NCBI RefSeq assembly: GCF_034314165.1
Contig: NZ_JAVIWK010000001.1
Coordinates: 806,001 to 870,000, forward strand
Length of the DNA: 64,000 nt
Direction: 5' to 3'
Source of the DNA: Pseudomonas sp. Bout1
GTDB lineage: Bacteria; Pseudomonadota; Gammaproteobacteria; Pseudomonadales; Pseudomonadaceae
Position numbers and translations under genes: made by a program. The notes under the pieces were generated by a model, which did not search any database, was not told where the DNA came from, and saw nothing but the letters and a program-made list of their open reading frames with translations. Position 1 is the stretch's first letter. The number at the start of each line of letters is the position of its first letter. Below are positions 44,247 through 54,817 of the stretch, one piece after another.

Positions 44247-44834
44247 CTAATCCGGACAAACAGTCTCGCCGCGCTCATTGATCATGCGTCCAACCTCCCG
44301 CGTTGACGGTACCCGATGTGAGGGATTGATGGAGTTCGCTTCTGCGTTTGCAAGATTCTCTATCACTGTCAATAGAACGTGCCGTGCTGTTTCGACGTCT
44401 TGCTCCTCGAGCCCGGCCACACTCACCTCGTTGACTTCCAGCGCCAGAGGAATCAACACATCCTTCAGGCGCCGCCCTTCATCGGTGAGGAAGACGTGAA
44501 CATTTTTCTTGTTATCCGGCATCTGCTGGCGGACGACGTAGCCCAGTTTTTCCATCGCCTTCACCGCAGCGAAAGTCGTAGGCTCCATCAGTCCAGCCTG
44601 AGTGCTGAGTTGTTTCTGGGTCAATCCGTCTGTCTCCCAGAGGATCCGCAAGAACGCCCAATGACCAAAGGATACGTCGTGTTCGGTCAACCGCATCTGC
44701 AGTGCTCTGACCAGAGCGCGAGTTGCATCCTTGACCAGGTGGGCCAGACGGTCATCAGGTACAACATCGTGCCAATGCCTGAGTATTTCCTGGGTTTCAG
44801 GTTGTTTGTGGCCTAAAGGCTTTCGTGCAGTCAT
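44247..44834 (-). CDS. MarR-family transcriptional regulator
   Basis: 195 residues from ATG at 44834. Winged HTH (about 55-125, GLTQKQLSTQAGLMEPTTFAAVKAMEKLGYV) typical of MarR regulators, which often sense aromatic acids. Divergent from the MFS permease gene that leads the phthalate set, over a 207-bp region with a TCTCT/AGAGA palindrome. Likely local repressor of the phthalate genes; inferred from position. Confidence 0.85.
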   Translation of the reverse strand: MTARKPLGHKQPETQEILRHWHDVVPDDRLAHLVKDATRALVRALQMRLTEHDVSFGHWAFLRILWETDGLTQKQLSTQAGLMEPTTFAAVKAMEKLGYVVRQQMPDNKKNVHVFLTDEGRRLKDVLIPLALEVNEVSVAGLEEQDVETARHVLLTVIENLANAEANSINPSHRVPSTREVGRMINERGETVCPD

Positions 44835-44963
44835 ATCAAGGTCCGATCTCATCACCTGCGTAAGCGATACTAAGCATAACGCGTTGCCTCAACACATGCG
44901 CCAGATCAAAAAATACTTAGAGATCGTTCTTTTTTGATTGCGAGGGAAGAAAATTCGCCATAT

Positions 44964-44974
44964 TCTCTTAGAGA
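44964..44974. promoter_or_regulatory. Palindrome in the MarR/MFS intergenic region
   Basis: TCTCTTAGAGA is a perfect inverted repeat around a single centre base; ACTTAGAGATC occurs again near 44918. MarR proteins bind short palindromes between divergent genes, so this is a candidate operator. Confidence 0.4.
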
Positions 44975-45041
44975 CCTAATAAAAAAGCACACCAAGCCCC
45001 CATCGCTTTGGTTGTGCTACACAAAGTCCGAGGCGTGCACA

Positions 45042-46397
45042 ATGACAACAACAGCAGTTACAGATGCCGTGCCCCATCTTCTCCAGCGCAGCCATGAGCG
45101 CATCGAGAAGGTCTATAGAAAAGTCACGCTACGTTTGATGACCTTCATCTTCGTGGCCTGGGTTCTCAATTATCTGGATCGCGTGAACATCAGCTTCGCG
45201 CAGGTTTACCTGAAGCACGATTTGGGCATGAGCGATGCGGCCTACGGACTCGGCGTAAGCTTGTTTTTCATCGGCTACATCGCATTGGAAATACCCAGCA
45301 CGCTTTACCTGCAAAAGATTGGTGCCCGGTTGACGATCACCCGGATCATGGTGCTGTGGGGCTTGATCTCAGCGTCCATGGCGTTCATGACAACGCCCAC
45401 TCAGTTCTACATTGCCCGCGCCCTGTTGGGCGCTGCCGAAGCTGGCTTCTGGCCTGGAATCATTCTTTATCTGACTTATTGGTATCCAGGTGCCAGGCGT
45501 GCTCGCATCACCTCGCGCTTCTTGCTGGCCATCGCCGCGGCGGGAATCATCGGCGGCCCCCTGTCCGGTTGGATACTCACGCATTTCGTCGACGTTATGG
45601 GAATGAAAAACTGGCAGTGGATGTTCATCCTGGAAGGTCTTCCTGCTGCTGTAATGGGTGTGATGGCCTACTTCTATCTGGTCGACAAACCCGAGCAGGC
45701 AAAGTGGCTCGACGACGAGGAAAAATCCATTATTCTCGACGCGCTGGCCGCTGACCGCGCAGGCAAGAAACCCGTTACCGATAAGCGTCATGCTGTGCTG
45801 GCTGCTCTGAAGGATCCGCGCGTATACGTCCTTGCTGCCGGTTGGGCCACCGTGCCGCTATGTGGCACGATCCTCAATTACTGGACGCCTACCATCATCC
45901 GGAACACCGGTATCCAGGATGTGCTGCAAGTCGGATTGCTTTCCACCGTGCCATACATCGTGGGGGCGATCGCCATGATTCTCATTGCGCGCAGTTCCGA
46001 CATTCGTCTGGAGCGTCGCAAGCACTTCTTTTTCAGTATCGCCTTCGGTGCCTTGGGCGCCTGCCTGCTGCCTCACGTTGTGGACTCGGCCATTATTTCA
46101 ATTACTTGCCTGGCCATGATTGCGGTGTCGTACTTTGGTGCCGCAGCGATCATCTGGTCGATTCCTCCCGCCTATCTTAATGATGAGTCCGCCGCAGGGG
46201 GGATTTCGGCGATCAGTTCTCTTGGTCAGATCGGAGCGTTCTGTGCGCCCATCGGACTGGGCTGGATCAACACAGTCACCGGCAGCCTCGCAATCGGACT
46301 GACGACAATCGGGGTACTGGTCCTGGCGGGTGGTCTGGCGGTTCTGATTGCGGTGCCAGCTAACGCCTTGAGCGAAAAGCCACTTACCGACGAATAG
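45042..46397 (+). CDS. MFS transporter, phthalate permease (Pht1-like)
   Basis: 451 residues, 12 hydrophobic segments, anion:cation symporter (ACS) type: [18 protein letters not shown] after the N-terminal tail and [20 protein letters not shown] near residue 130. First gene of a same-strand series encoding phthalate dioxygenase components, matching pht1 in order. Imports phthalate across the inner membrane, inferred from context. A porin gene further downstream may serve the outer membrane. Confidence 0.87.
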   Translation: MTTTAVTDAVPHLLQRSHERIEKVYRKVTLRLMTFIFVAWVLNYLDRVNISFAQVYLKHDLGMSDAAYGLGVSLFFIGYIALEIPSTLYLQKIGARLTITRIMVLWGLISASMAFMTTPTQFYIARALLGAAEAGFWPGIILYLTYWYPGARRARITSRFLLAIAAAGIIGGPLSGWILTHFVDVMGMKNWQWMFILEGLPAAVMGVMAYFYLVDKPEQAKWLDDEEKSIILDALAADRAGKKPVTDKRHAVLAALKDPRVYVLAAGWATVPLCGTILNYWTPTIIRNTGIQDVLQVGLLSTVPYIVGAIAMILIARSSDIRLERRKHFFFSIAFGALGACLLPHVVDSAIISITCLAMIAVSYFGAAAIIWSIPPAYLNDESAAGGISAISSLGQIGAFCAPIGLGWINTVTGSLAIGLTTIGVLVLAGGLAVLIAVPANALSEKPLTDE

Positions 46398-46507
46398 GAT
46401 CGAGCAGTCTGATTGGCCGAATCACGCCTAAAAAACGTTAGATATCTACGCAACTCTCCGTTCGCGGGCGTGTTCAGCCCGCGACCGGATGTCATGAGGA
46501 AACAGCG

Positions 46508-47482
46508 ATGAGTAGTTCCGAACAGCTCGATGATGGGTTCACAGGCCTCACGGTGACCGCCAAAACCGAAATTGCCCAAGGCATTTTCCGCTTCGAATTG
46601 GCCCACCCGCAGGGAATGCTTCTACCCGCGTTTACGGCCGGAGCGCACCTCAGGGTAAAGGTGCCCAACGGAAGCATCCGCAATTACTCATTGAGCAACG
46701 ACCCGCAAGAGCGTGAGCGTTATGTCATTGCGGTCAAGCGTGACACCAACGGACGAGGCGGTTCGATGAGCATGGCCGATGATATCGAGGTAGGCGACTT
46801 ACTACCGGTGGCAACACCGCAAAATGAGTTCGAACTGACCGGGAATGCCCGACAGTTCATCTTCGTCGCCGGAGGCATCGGTATTACCCCGGTCCTGTCG
46901 ATGATGCGTCACCTGAAGGCCAGCACCGACATCCCCTTCAAACTTTACTACTGCACCCGTAATCCGGAACTCACCGCCTTCAGGGATGAGCTGCTGGGCG
47001 CCGAATTTGTTAACTCGGTAGTCATTCACCACGACTTCGGCAATCGGGCAGACGCCTACGATTTCTGGCCTGTTTTCGACAAACCGAGCAGCGGTGCGCA
47101 TGTGTACTGCTGTGGCCCCCGGCCATTGATGGACAGCGTGCTGGACATGACGGGGCACTGGCCACCCGGCTCCATACATTTTGAAAGCTTCGGCGTCGAC
47201 CAGAGTCGCTTCGCCGAAAACCGGCCTTTTTCGGTGACCCTTGGCCGGAGTGGAGTCGACCTCGAAATTCCCGCCGACCGCTCGATTCTGGAGGTTCTGC
47301 GTGACAACGGTATCCGGGCGCCAAGTTCTTGTGAGAGCGGCACCTGCGGCTCTTGCCGTACCCGTCTGATCGAAGGTGACGTCGAGCATCGCGACATGGT
47401 GCTGCGTGAGGACGAACAGCACGATCAGATCATGATTTGCGTTTCCCGAGCCAGAAATGACGCGCTGGTACTCGACCTCTAG
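46508..47482 (+). CDS. pht2: Phthalate dioxygenase reductase (FMN, NAD, 2Fe-2S)
   Basis: 324 residues. FMN-binding region (IRNYSLSNDPQERERYV), NAD-binding GGIGITPVLSMMRHL, and a C-terminal plant-type ferredoxin with CESGTCGSC and a final cysteine in MICVSRA: the order of the phthalate dioxygenase reductase family. It passes electrons from NADH to the Rieske oxygenase encoded next. ATG follows GAGGAAACAGCG. Confidence 0.9.
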   Translation: MSSSEQLDDGFTGLTVTAKTEIAQGIFRFELAHPQGMLLPAFTAGAHLRVKVPNGSIRNYSLSNDPQERERYVIAVKRDTNGRGGSMSMADDIEVGDLLPVATPQNEFELTGNARQFIFVAGGIGITPVLSMMRHLKASTDIPFKLYYCTRNPELTAFRDELLGAEFVNSVVIHHDFGNRADAYDFWPVFDKPSSGAHVYCCGPRPLMDSVLDMTGHWPPGSIHFESFGVDQSRFAENRPFSVTLGRSGVDLEIPADRSILEVLRDNGIRAPSSCESGTCGSCRTRLIEGDVEHRDMVLREDEQHDQIMICVSRARNDALVLDL

Positions 47483-47528
47483 GCGAGACCTTTTTTACAA
47501 ACGATTAGTTGAACGCTGGAGATATTAC

Positions 47529-48848
47529 ATGTTGACCCCAGAAGAGAACCTGCTGCTCTGCCGCGTCGAAGGCGACGCACCGATGGGCCAGATGATGCGC
47601 CGTCACTGGACGCCAGTGTGCTTGATCGAAGAAGTCAGCGAGCCCGACGGCACGCCTGTCAGGGCCCGTCTGTTCGGCGAGGACCTGGTCGTGTTTCGCG
47701 ACACCGATGGTCGCGTGGGAGTCATGGACGAGTACTGCCCGCATCGCCGCGTGTCGCTGATCTACGGCCGCAATGAAAACTCGGGCTTACGCTGCCTGTA
47801 TCACGGCTGGAAAATGGACGTGGACGGTAATGTGGTGGAAATGGTTTCCGAGCCTGCCGCCAGCAACATGTGCCAGAAGGTCAAGCACACGGCCTACAAA
47901 ACCCGCGAATGGAGCGGTTTCGTCTGGGCCTACATGGGGCCACAGGACGCAATTCCCGAGTTTGTACCCCCGGCCTGGGCACCTCATGAGCATGTTCGAG
48001 TGAGCATCGCCAAGGCAATCATTCCCTGCAACTGGGCGCAGATCCTGGAAGGCGCCATCGACTCGGCACACAGCTCAAGCCTGCACTCATCCGACTTCGT
48101 TCCAGCCCGGGTCGGGGGGGCAGAAGCCACCTCGAAAAACTGGCTAAGACCGTCCACGGACAAAGCGCCGCGCATGCAAGTCGAGCGTACCAGCTATGGC
48201 TTCCGCTATGCCGCTCTGCGCCGTCCTATCCAGAATGCCGCCACCAGCGAGTACGTACGCTCTACTGTGTTCGTAGCCCCGGCCACCGCACTGATCCCAC
48301 CGAATAACTTGTACAACGTTGCGAATATCAACGTACCCATCGACGACACCCACACAGCCTTCTATTTCATGGCCTGGGGAAATCCCGATAACACTCCGGA
48401 AACAGAGACCTGGCGAAAGTTTCTCGGCCAGCAAGTCGGCATCGATCTGGACGACAGCTACCGACCGCTACGCAACGACGGGAACCGTTTTTTCCAGGAC
48501 CGTGAAGCCATGAAAAACGGCAACTTTACGGGCATCAAGGGTTTCCCCAATCAGGATATTGCCATGTGGGTGACCATGGGGCCCATCGCCGATCGCTCCG
48601 ATGAGCGCTTGGGCGCCAGTGACTTAGCAGTGGTGGAGTTCCGCCGGGTCATGCTGGATGCCTTGGCAGCATTTCAGGCGGGTGAATCCGCTATTGGTAC
48701 AGGTGAGAAAGCGATCCCTTCCAGAATCTGCTCATTCCAAGCGATCGTGTCCAAGGATATCGACTGGCGTGATTATCAAGCTCGTTACGTATGGGCCCTG
48801 GATGATGCCAACATAGTCGCAGAGCCTGATTACGAGGTTCATACGTGA
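47529..48848 (+). CDS. pht3: Rieske oxygenase, phthalate 4,5-dioxygenase terminal subunit
   Basis: 439 residues. Rieske cluster C70-x-H72...C89-x2-H92 (CPHRRVSL...LRCLYHGW), then the mononuclear iron site region [19 protein letters not shown] (about 181-199), in the single-subunit phthalate dioxygenase layout. Adds oxygen to phthalate to give the 4,5-cis-dihydrodiol. Preceded by the matching reductase gene; its TGA overlaps the next ATG by one base. Confidence 0.92.
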   Translation: MLTPEENLLLCRVEGDAPMGQMMRRHWTPVCLIEEVSEPDGTPVRARLFGEDLVVFRDTDGRVGVMDEYCPHRRVSLIYGRNENSGLRCLYHGWKMDVDGNVVEMVSEPAASNMCQKVKHTAYKTREWSGFVWAYMGPQDAIPEFVPPAWAPHEHVRVSIAKAIIPCNWAQILEGAIDSAHSSSLHSSDFVPARVGGAEATSKNWLRPSTDKAPRMQVERTSYGFRYAALRRPIQNAATSEYVRSTVFVAPATALIPPNNLYNVANINVPIDDTHTAFYFMAWGNPDNTPETETWRKFLGQQVGIDLDDSYRPLRNDGNRFFQDREAMKNGNFTGIKGFPNQDIAMWVTMGPIADRSDERLGASDLAVVEFRRVMLDALAAFQAGESAIGTGEKAIPSRICSFQAIVSKDIDWRDYQARYVWALDDANIVAEPDYEVHT

Positions 48849-50071
48849 TGGCCAGCCATGCTGAATCCACGGCTCGGCTACGTCTGGGGGTGGTCGGTCT
48901 GGGCCGGGCATTCACCCTCATGCTGCCTACCTTCCTGGCCGATCGCCGCGTCCAGTTGGTGGGCGCCTGTGATCCTCGTGAACAAGCTCGCAGGCAATTC
49001 GAACGGGATTTCGATGCGCCTGCATACGAGACCATCGAAGACCTGGCGGCCGACAGCAATCTCGATGCCTTATACATTGCCAGCCCGCATCAGTTTCACG
49101 CCGAACACACCCGTATAGCGGCGGCTAACCGCAAGCACGTGCTGGTCGAAAAACCCATGGCGTTGTCGTTGGACGAGTGTGACCGGATGATCGCCGATTG
49201 CGCCGATGCTGGCGTGAAACTGATCGTTGGGCATTGCCACAGCTTCGATACCCCGTACCTGCGTACCCGGGAGCTGATCGGTAGTGGCGAATTCGGCGCG
49301 GTCAAGATGATTCAAGCGCTGAACTACACCGACTACCTGCAGCGTCCTCGCCGCCCGGAAGAGCTCTCGACCGCTGAAGGCGGCGGAGCAGTATTCAGCC
49401 AGGCCGCACATCAAGTGGACGTGGTCCGTTTGCTGGCTGGCAGTCGCGCTACCCGTGTCCGTGCGGCAGTGGGTAACTGGGATCCTGCGCGGCCTACTGA
49501 AGGCGCCTACACAGCCACTCTATGGTTCGGGAATGGGGCGTTCGCCTCCATTACCTACAACGGCTACGGATACTTCGACTCCGACGAGTGGATGGACTGG
49601 GTTGGGGAAATGGGCAAGCCCAAAAATCCCGAAACTTACGGCGGCGCACGTCGGTTATTGCAGCAGGTGCAAACGGCGGATGAGGAGGCGCGGCTCAAAG
49701 CTGAAGGCACTTATGGCGGCACACGCTACGTCAGCCCCTCTACTGCCGACGACGCGACGGCCTTCCAGCATTTCGGCCCGATTATCGTGTCGTGCGAAGG
49801 TGGCGACCTTAGGCCAATGGCTGATGCCGTCATGATTTACCGGCCGCACAGTCGTGATCGAATGATGCTTGAGCGGCCAACGGTGCCGCGTTCCGAAGTC
49901 ATAGACGAACTGTATCTGGCGCAGTTCTACGGGGTCACTCCGTTGCATGACGGCGCGTGGGCTCGTGACACTTTGGAGATCTGTCTCGCCATGTTGCGAT
50001 CCAGCGAAGAACAACGCGACATCACACTGGGTGTGAATGTTGAAGATACTCAATCCTGCGAGACCCCATGA
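48848..50071 (+). CDS. pht4: Phthalate dihydrodiol dehydrogenase (Gfo/Idh/MocA family)
   Basis: 407 residues. N-terminal Rossmann fold ([17 protein letters not shown]) with the family EKP motif ([18 protein letters not shown], about residue 100) and C-terminal alpha/beta domain. In the phthalate pathway this family oxidises 4,5-dihydro-4,5-dihydroxyphthalate to 4,5-dihydroxyphthalate. Start ATG at 48848 overlaps the oxygenase stop; the end overlaps the next start by ATGA. Confidence 0.88.
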   Translation: MASHAESTARLRLGVVGLGRAFTLMLPTFLADRRVQLVGACDPREQARRQFERDFDAPAYETIEDLAADSNLDALYIASPHQFHAEHTRIAAANRKHVLVEKPMALSLDECDRMIADCADAGVKLIVGHCHSFDTPYLRTRELIGSGEFGAVKMIQALNYTDYLQRPRRPEELSTAEGGGAVFSQAAHQVDVVRLLAGSRATRVRAAVGNWDPARPTEGAYTATLWFGNGAFASITYNGYGYFDSDEWMDWVGEMGKPKNPETYGGARRLLQQVQTADEEARLKAEGTYGGTRYVSPSTADDATAFQHFGPIIVSCEGGDLRPMADAVMIYRPHSRDRMMLERPTVPRSEVIDELYLAQFYGVTPLHDGAWARDTLEICLAMLRSSEEQRDITLGVNVEDTQSCETP

Positions 50072-51063
50072 TGAACAAGTTGAACTTATCTATTGCTGTT
50101 GGAAACTACGATCGTATCCGACCATTGGTGGACGGCGAAGTACAGATCGATGGGGTCGACCCAATCTTTATGCTGCAAGATCCCGAAGAGATCTTCTTTC
50201 GCGCATTTCGCCATGCTGACTACGACATCTGCGAGTTATCGTTGAGCAGCTACAGCGTTAAAACCGCAGCTGGCACCAGTCCCTATATTGCTGTCCCTAT
50301 CTTCCCATCCCGTGCGTTTCGCCACACTTCGATCTACATCCGCAATGATCGCGGAATTGAGTCCGCAGCGGACCTCAAGGGCAAACGTATCGGTGTGCCG
50401 GAGTACCAGTTGACGGCGAACGTATGGGTTCGACTGTTCCTGGAAGAAGACCATGGTTTGAAAGCGTCTGACGTCACCTGGGTCCGTGGTGGGTACGAAG
50501 AGACCGGGCGTCTGGAGAAAATTGTTCTGAAGCTACCGGCGGATGTAATCGTCGAGAACGCACCGGAGACTGAAACGCTTTCTGGCATGCTCGCCTCTGG
50601 TGAACTGGATGCCGTGATCGGTCCACGTGCACCTTCCTGTTTCACCCAGGGCCATCCTAAGGTCAGCTATCTTTATCGTGATCCTCAGGGAGCAGCTTCG
50701 GACTGGTACCGCCGCACTCAGCTATTCCCGATCATGCACGTGCTGGGAATCCGACGCACGTTGGCCGAGCAGCACCCATGGTTGCCCGGGGCCGTTGCCA
50801 AAGCATTCGAGAAGTCCAAGTCCGTAGCGCTGCACAAATTGAGCGACACCTCCGCTACCAAGGTAACGTTGCCGTTTATCGAGGATCAGTTAAGAGCGGC
50901 CCGCCAGCTGCTCGGTGAAGACTTCTGGTCCTATGGTTTCGAAGCTAACCGCCACGTACTCAGTCGCTTCCTGGAACGCCACCACGCCGAAGGCCTGTCG
51001 TCGCGCTTGCTTCAGCCTGAGGAGCTGTTCCATCCAGCGTCGTTGGAGAGTTTCAAGATTTAA
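50068..51063 (+). CDS. pht5: 4,5-dihydroxyphthalate decarboxylase
   Basis: 331 residues. The start [19 protein letters not shown] and the segment [12 protein letters not shown] are typical of the Pht5 family, which has a periplasmic-binding-protein-like fold and is easily mistaken for a transporter binding protein. Converts 4,5-dihydroxyphthalate to protocatechuate for the beta-ketoadipate pathway encoded elsewhere. Co-translated with the dehydrogenase gene by ATGA overlap. Confidence 0.9.
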   Translation: MMNKLNLSIAVGNYDRIRPLVDGEVQIDGVDPIFMLQDPEEIFFRAFRHADYDICELSLSSYSVKTAAGTSPYIAVPIFPSRAFRHTSIYIRNDRGIESAADLKGKRIGVPEYQLTANVWVRLFLEEDHGLKASDVTWVRGGYEETGRLEKIVLKLPADVIVENAPETETLSGMLASGELDAVIGPRAPSCFTQGHPKVSYLYRDPQGAASDWYRRTQLFPIMHVLGIRRTLAEQHPWLPGAVAKAFEKSKSVALHKLSDTSATKVTLPFIEDQLRAARQLLGEDFWSYGFEANRHVLSRFLERHHAEGLSSRLLQPEELFHPASLESFKI

Positions 51064-51345
51064 TGGAAGTCCTGGCGAAGGTTTAACCCTCGAACAAAAG
51101 TTAGAGGGCATTTAGTGTGCCGAGCATGGTGATGAAGTTTGTGGCCCCTATCGTTCGTTTAGATGGCGGTCACAACTTTTTTTGCACGTTGAGTATGTTG
51201 GCGATCGCCATATCCGAAAGCGCACGCATATATAAGGCCGGGTGAAAACATACGCGTATGCGGAATGTCCAAGAGGGCTGACTAGCTGCAAAGGTAAATA
51301 GGCTTGGCGAACACCTGTGAATAATAAAAATAAGGAAGGGTGACA
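51064..51345. other. Gap between pht5 and the porin gene
   Basis: 282 bases with no gene. It is long enough to hold a separate promoter for the porin and quinolinate phosphoribosyltransferase genes. No strong terminator is seen. Confidence 0.5.
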
Positions 51346-52632
51346 ATGAATAAAAAAACATGTAAGACGCTGATGCCTGGTCTGCTTATCGCATTGCCCT
51401 TCGCCCCATCTTTTGCGGCGGCGGATCTCTTGAAAGATAGCAAAGGGAATCTTGAACTAAAAAATTTCTACTTCAATCGCGACTTCAGAGACTCGACGGC
51501 CACTGATTCCAAGCGAGAGGAGTGGGCTCAGGGCTTCATCCTTAATCTCCAGTCTGGCTTTACCGACGGACCTGTTGGTTTTGGATTGGACGCGCTTGGC
51601 ATGTTGGGCCTGAAACTTGATTCCAGCCCTGATCGATCAGGTACAGGACTTCTATCTCGTGACAGTGATCGACGGGCCTACGATGAATACTCGAAGCTTG
51701 AGTTGACGGCGAAGGCTAAATTCGCTCAGAGTGAATTAAGGCTTGGCGGGTTGAATTCAGTTCTTCCCTTGCTGGCTTCAAACAATACACGACTTTTGCC
51801 ACAAGTATTTAACGGCGTGCAACTGTCATCAAAGGATATCAAATCGCTGACTGCGACTCTCGGCCAGGTCGACTCCGTCAAGCAGCGTGACTCAACCGAC
51901 TCTGAAGATCTGTCTGCCAGTTCTCAACTAGGCGGCTACTCCTCTGCCATCACCAGTGACCACTACACCTATGCGGGATTTGACTATCAACTTCTTCCTT
52001 CCCTCAATGTGGCGTATCAGTACAGCTATCTGGAGAATTTGTTCCGGCGAGACTACGTCGGTTTAAAGTTCAATATGCCCTTGTCCAAAGGTCGTATGTT
52101 TGCTGAAGCCCGATACTTTGAAGGTCAAGAAAGTGGCAAAAAACTACTGGGAAAAGTGGATAACCGGACGATCAGTAGCAATGCGGGCTATTCGGCCATG
52201 GGACACACCTTAAGTGCGGGTTATCAAGCGGCATCCGGCGCGACTGCATACCCGTATGTAAACGGTACGGACACCTATCTGTTTGGTGAAATGCTGGTGA
52301 GCAACTTCGCTCTTGCAAATGAAGACGTCTGGTATGCCGGATATTCGTATGACTTTGCCGCCCTCGGTTTGCCTGGCCTTACATGGAGTCTGCGTTATGC
52401 GAAAGGAGAAAACGTCGATCCCGCGAATATTAAAACGGTGAAGGCAAAGGCGCTCAGGGCGGAAGGCTCCGACGGTGAGGAATGGGAAAGAATTTCTGAT
52501 ATCACTTACGTAGTACAAAGTGGTGCATTTAAAAATGTTTCATTCCGATGGAGGAATGCAATCAATCGCTCCACCTATTCAGATGGGGCCGATGAGAACC
52601 GACTCATAATTGGATATGTCTATAACTTTTGA
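51346..52632 (+). CDS. OprD-family porin, probable phthalate porin
   Basis: 428 residues, signal peptide (1-25, ending PSFAAA), then an OprD-type beta-barrel: ELKNFYFNRDFRD, EEWAQGFILNLQSGFT and the C-terminal RLIIGYVYNF ending in Phe. AAGGAAGGG precedes the ATG at 51346. It lies between the decarboxylase and QPRT genes; a phthalate-specific OprD-type porin is known in Burkholderia phthalate clusters. Substrate inferred from context. Confidence 0.87.
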   Translation: MNKKTCKTLMPGLLIALPFAPSFAAADLLKDSKGNLELKNFYFNRDFRDSTATDSKREEWAQGFILNLQSGFTDGPVGFGLDALGMLGLKLDSSPDRSGTGLLSRDSDRRAYDEYSKLELTAKAKFAQSELRLGGLNSVLPLLASNNTRLLPQVFNGVQLSSKDIKSLTATLGQVDSVKQRDSTDSEDLSASSQLGGYSSAITSDHYTYAGFDYQLLPSLNVAYQYSYLENLFRRDYVGLKFNMPLSKGRMFAEARYFEGQESGKKLLGKVDNRTISSNAGYSAMGHTLSAGYQAASGATAYPYVNGTDTYLFGEMLVSNFALANEDVWYAGYSYDFAALGLPGLTWSLRYAKGENVDPANIKTVKAKALRAEGSDGEEWERISDITYVVQSGAFKNVSFRWRNAINRSTYSDGADENRLIIGYVYNF

Positions 52633-52726
52633 TTGAAAGCCATGCTCAGGTGCAATGCTCGTCTGGATTTTACGCTTGGGCATGGCTAGCTGATATTTCG
52701 TTATTTACTGATTCAGGTGTGCTGAA

Positions 52727-53575
52727 ATGCAAAATATAGAACTGACGGGCTTGGGTTCCGAGATCGATGAAAACGTACGCAGGGCGTTATTGGAGGATAT
52801 CGGAAGTGGTGACATCTCCGCGCAGCTTGTACCGTCTGCTCGTTTGGCCAGTGCAAAAGTCATTACTAGAAAACCTTGCATCATCAGTGGCGTGTCGTGG
52901 GTGGAGGCCGTCTTTCGCCAACTGGATCCGCTTGTCATCTTGAAATGGAACGTTAAGGATGGAGAGCACGCGGAACCCAATCAAACCGTGTTACATTTAG
53001 AGGGGCCTGCCCGCTCTTTATTGACCGGTGAGCGAACCGCGCTGAACTACTTACAATTTCTCTCGGGCGTCGCGACACAATGCCGGCGGCTAGCTGATAA
53101 AGTTGCGCATACTCACGTAAAGTTGCTCGACACTCGAAAGACTATCCCTGGCCTTAGACTCGCACAAAAATACGCAGTCACTTGCGGTGGTTGCCATAAT
53201 CATCGTATTGGTCTCTACGACGCCTTCCTCATCAAAGAAAATCATATTGCAGCTTGCGGCGGAATTCTCGAAGCTATCAATGCTGCACACCGCATTGCAC
53301 CAGGTAGACCGGTAGAGGTCGAAGTTGAAAACCTAGGCGAACTGCAAGAAGCACTGAGAGGTGGAGCGGATTCAATTATGTTCGACGAACTGAGTATGGA
53401 TGACATGCGTGAAGGCGTTCGACTCAACAACGGACAGGCCCGACTTGAGGCCAGCGGCGGAATCAATGAAAGTACATTGGTAGCTATCGCAGATACTGGG
53501 GTTGACTACATATCAATTGGTGCGCTAACTAAAAATATAAAAGCCATAGACTTATCTATGCGCTTGAACCTTTAA
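52727..53575 (+). CDS. Quinolinate phosphoribosyltransferase of the phthalate cluster (OphE-like)
   Basis: 282 residues, full-length NadC family: [66 protein letters not shown] and [10 protein letters not shown]. It makes nicotinate mononucleotide from quinolinate and PRPP. In the phthalate cluster of Burkholderia cepacia DBO1 a second QPRT (ophE) is phthalate-induced, because phthalate resembles quinolinate, competes for QPRT, and the pathway cometabolises quinolinate. Here it closes the phthalate gene set, supporting the same role. A housekeeping nadC is expected elsewhere. Confidence 0.9.
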   Translation: MQNIELTGLGSEIDENVRRALLEDIGSGDISAQLVPSARLASAKVITRKPCIISGVSWVEAVFRQLDPLVILKWNVKDGEHAEPNQTVLHLEGPARSLLTGERTALNYLQFLSGVATQCRRLADKVAHTHVKLLDTRKTIPGLRLAQKYAVTCGGCHNHRIGLYDAFLIKENHIAACGGILEAINAAHRIAPGRPVEVEVENLGELQEALRGGADSIMFDELSMDDMREGVRLNNGQARLEASGGINESTLVAIADTGVDYISIGALTKNIKAIDLSMRLNL

Positions 53576-54002
53576 ATATCAGGCAATACTCTGCCGAGCC
53601 CTGCCTCCGTTAAATAGCCAGAAATAGCATTATTTGTGCTGAGTGGTAAGTGTATCACCGGTTCAGGCAGCGCTCATTCAATGCAGCCAACTCTAGAACA
53701 GATCCAAAGCGCTGGATGCATCAGCGACACGGTAACCCATGGCCCTATAACCAGCATAAACGCTTATGCATCACTCATTGCCTGCTTTTGGCGATTATTG
53801 CCTGTCGCGAAAGGCAGAAAGCGACTGTGGATTCAACCGGTCAGTCGTGACAGGCAGAAACGCCCCAGGCGGGAAAAAAACGCGGGCACAGTCTTGAAGA
53901 CTGCGTTGATACGTAAAATCTGTCGGCGCTTGGTTGATCAGCAGACCAAGAAATTGCGTAGAAACGCGATTTTCGTTCCGATCCTAACAGTCAAACCTGC
54001 TC
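53576..54002. other. Gene-free stretch after the QPRT gene
   Basis: 427 bases with no convincing gene. Contains several GGCAGAAA copies and small inverted repeats but no known element. Probably decayed DNA at the right side of the phthalate block. Confidence 0.5.
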
Positions 54003-54407
54003 TTAGGCCCCATTGTGTGTCCGGGGCCGAGCGGCCAATTGCGAGCGGGGCGTCAAGATGGCCAAGGCAACCGCCACAATGAAGAGCGCCGGGACGTCAC
54101 CTGCCAAGTGCCCCATTTGCCCCGGCTGGGTGACCGTCTGGACGGCCATGATTCCTCCGTGTACGGCGCTAGACCACACGGTGAACCAGATTAGGCTCAG
54201 ATTGGCTAATGGATCACGTGCGGCTAGGATCAAGAACACGCCAAGTGTGGCGTAGATGCCAACGATCATCATCGGGTAGTCCGAGTGACCGACGTGCCAG
54301 GCCCAGCCGGACGGCCAGAACAACATAAGTGGGTAGAGAGCAAGGCACGCGAGGCCAGCCAAAACTAGAACGACGCGCAAATACCTGAGGCGATCGACTA
54401 CGGTCAT
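54003..54407 (-). CDS. Small membrane protein, DUF6632-like
   Basis: 134 residues with four hydrophobic segments; PLMLFWPSGWAWHVGHSDY, MMIVGIYATLGVFLILAARDP and FTVWSSAVHGGIMAVQ fit a small membrane family annotated DUF6632. AGAGGAG precedes the ATG. Function unknown. Confidence 0.65.
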   Translation of the reverse strand: MTVVDRLRYLRVVLVLAGLACLALYPLMLFWPSGWAWHVGHSDYPMMIVGIYATLGVFLILAARDPLANLSLIWFTVWSSAVHGGIMAVQTVTQPGQMGHLAGDVPALFIVAVALAILTPRSQLAARPRTHNGA

Positions 54408-54817
54408 GGCGGGGCTCCTCTTTGGGCCTAACTCTAAATTGACCCCAAGTCGGGCGATAACGCCTTCACGGGCTTGGTGGATAACATTCCTTGTTCTGTC
54501 GTCTATCCCTGACTAGGCCGGGCATTGTGACAGTCGGGTGACCGCTGAAGGGGTTTATACACCATGGACGGAAAGCCCAATCTGCTCAATCAGTTCCGGC
54601 AGTAGACCAAGCATAGCGACTCATTTGCTATCGCTCCGTCCACCGGCTGCTTCTGGACCAGAGTGTGTAAAAACGTCAGATTGGGTTTTCTATATCGACG
54701 GTAGGAGACCGTGCTCACGTTTCGCAAACTGATCAAGGTCACGACGCTTCCAGGAACAGTTAAAACGGCTCAGCAGCCTCTTAAAGCCCTTTGGATGGGT
54801 TAAAAAAAGACCGGTTT

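Noticed and set aside
50068..51063. Reading pht5 as an ABC-transporter substrate-binding protein
   Set aside because: It has no signal peptide, and both its sequence start and its position after the dihydrodiol dehydrogenase match 4,5-dihydroxyphthalate decarboxylase, which has that fold.
53636..54082. 148-residue plus-strand frame after the QPRT gene
   Set aside because: No domain, poor start context, and it runs into the opposite-strand DUF6632-like gene.
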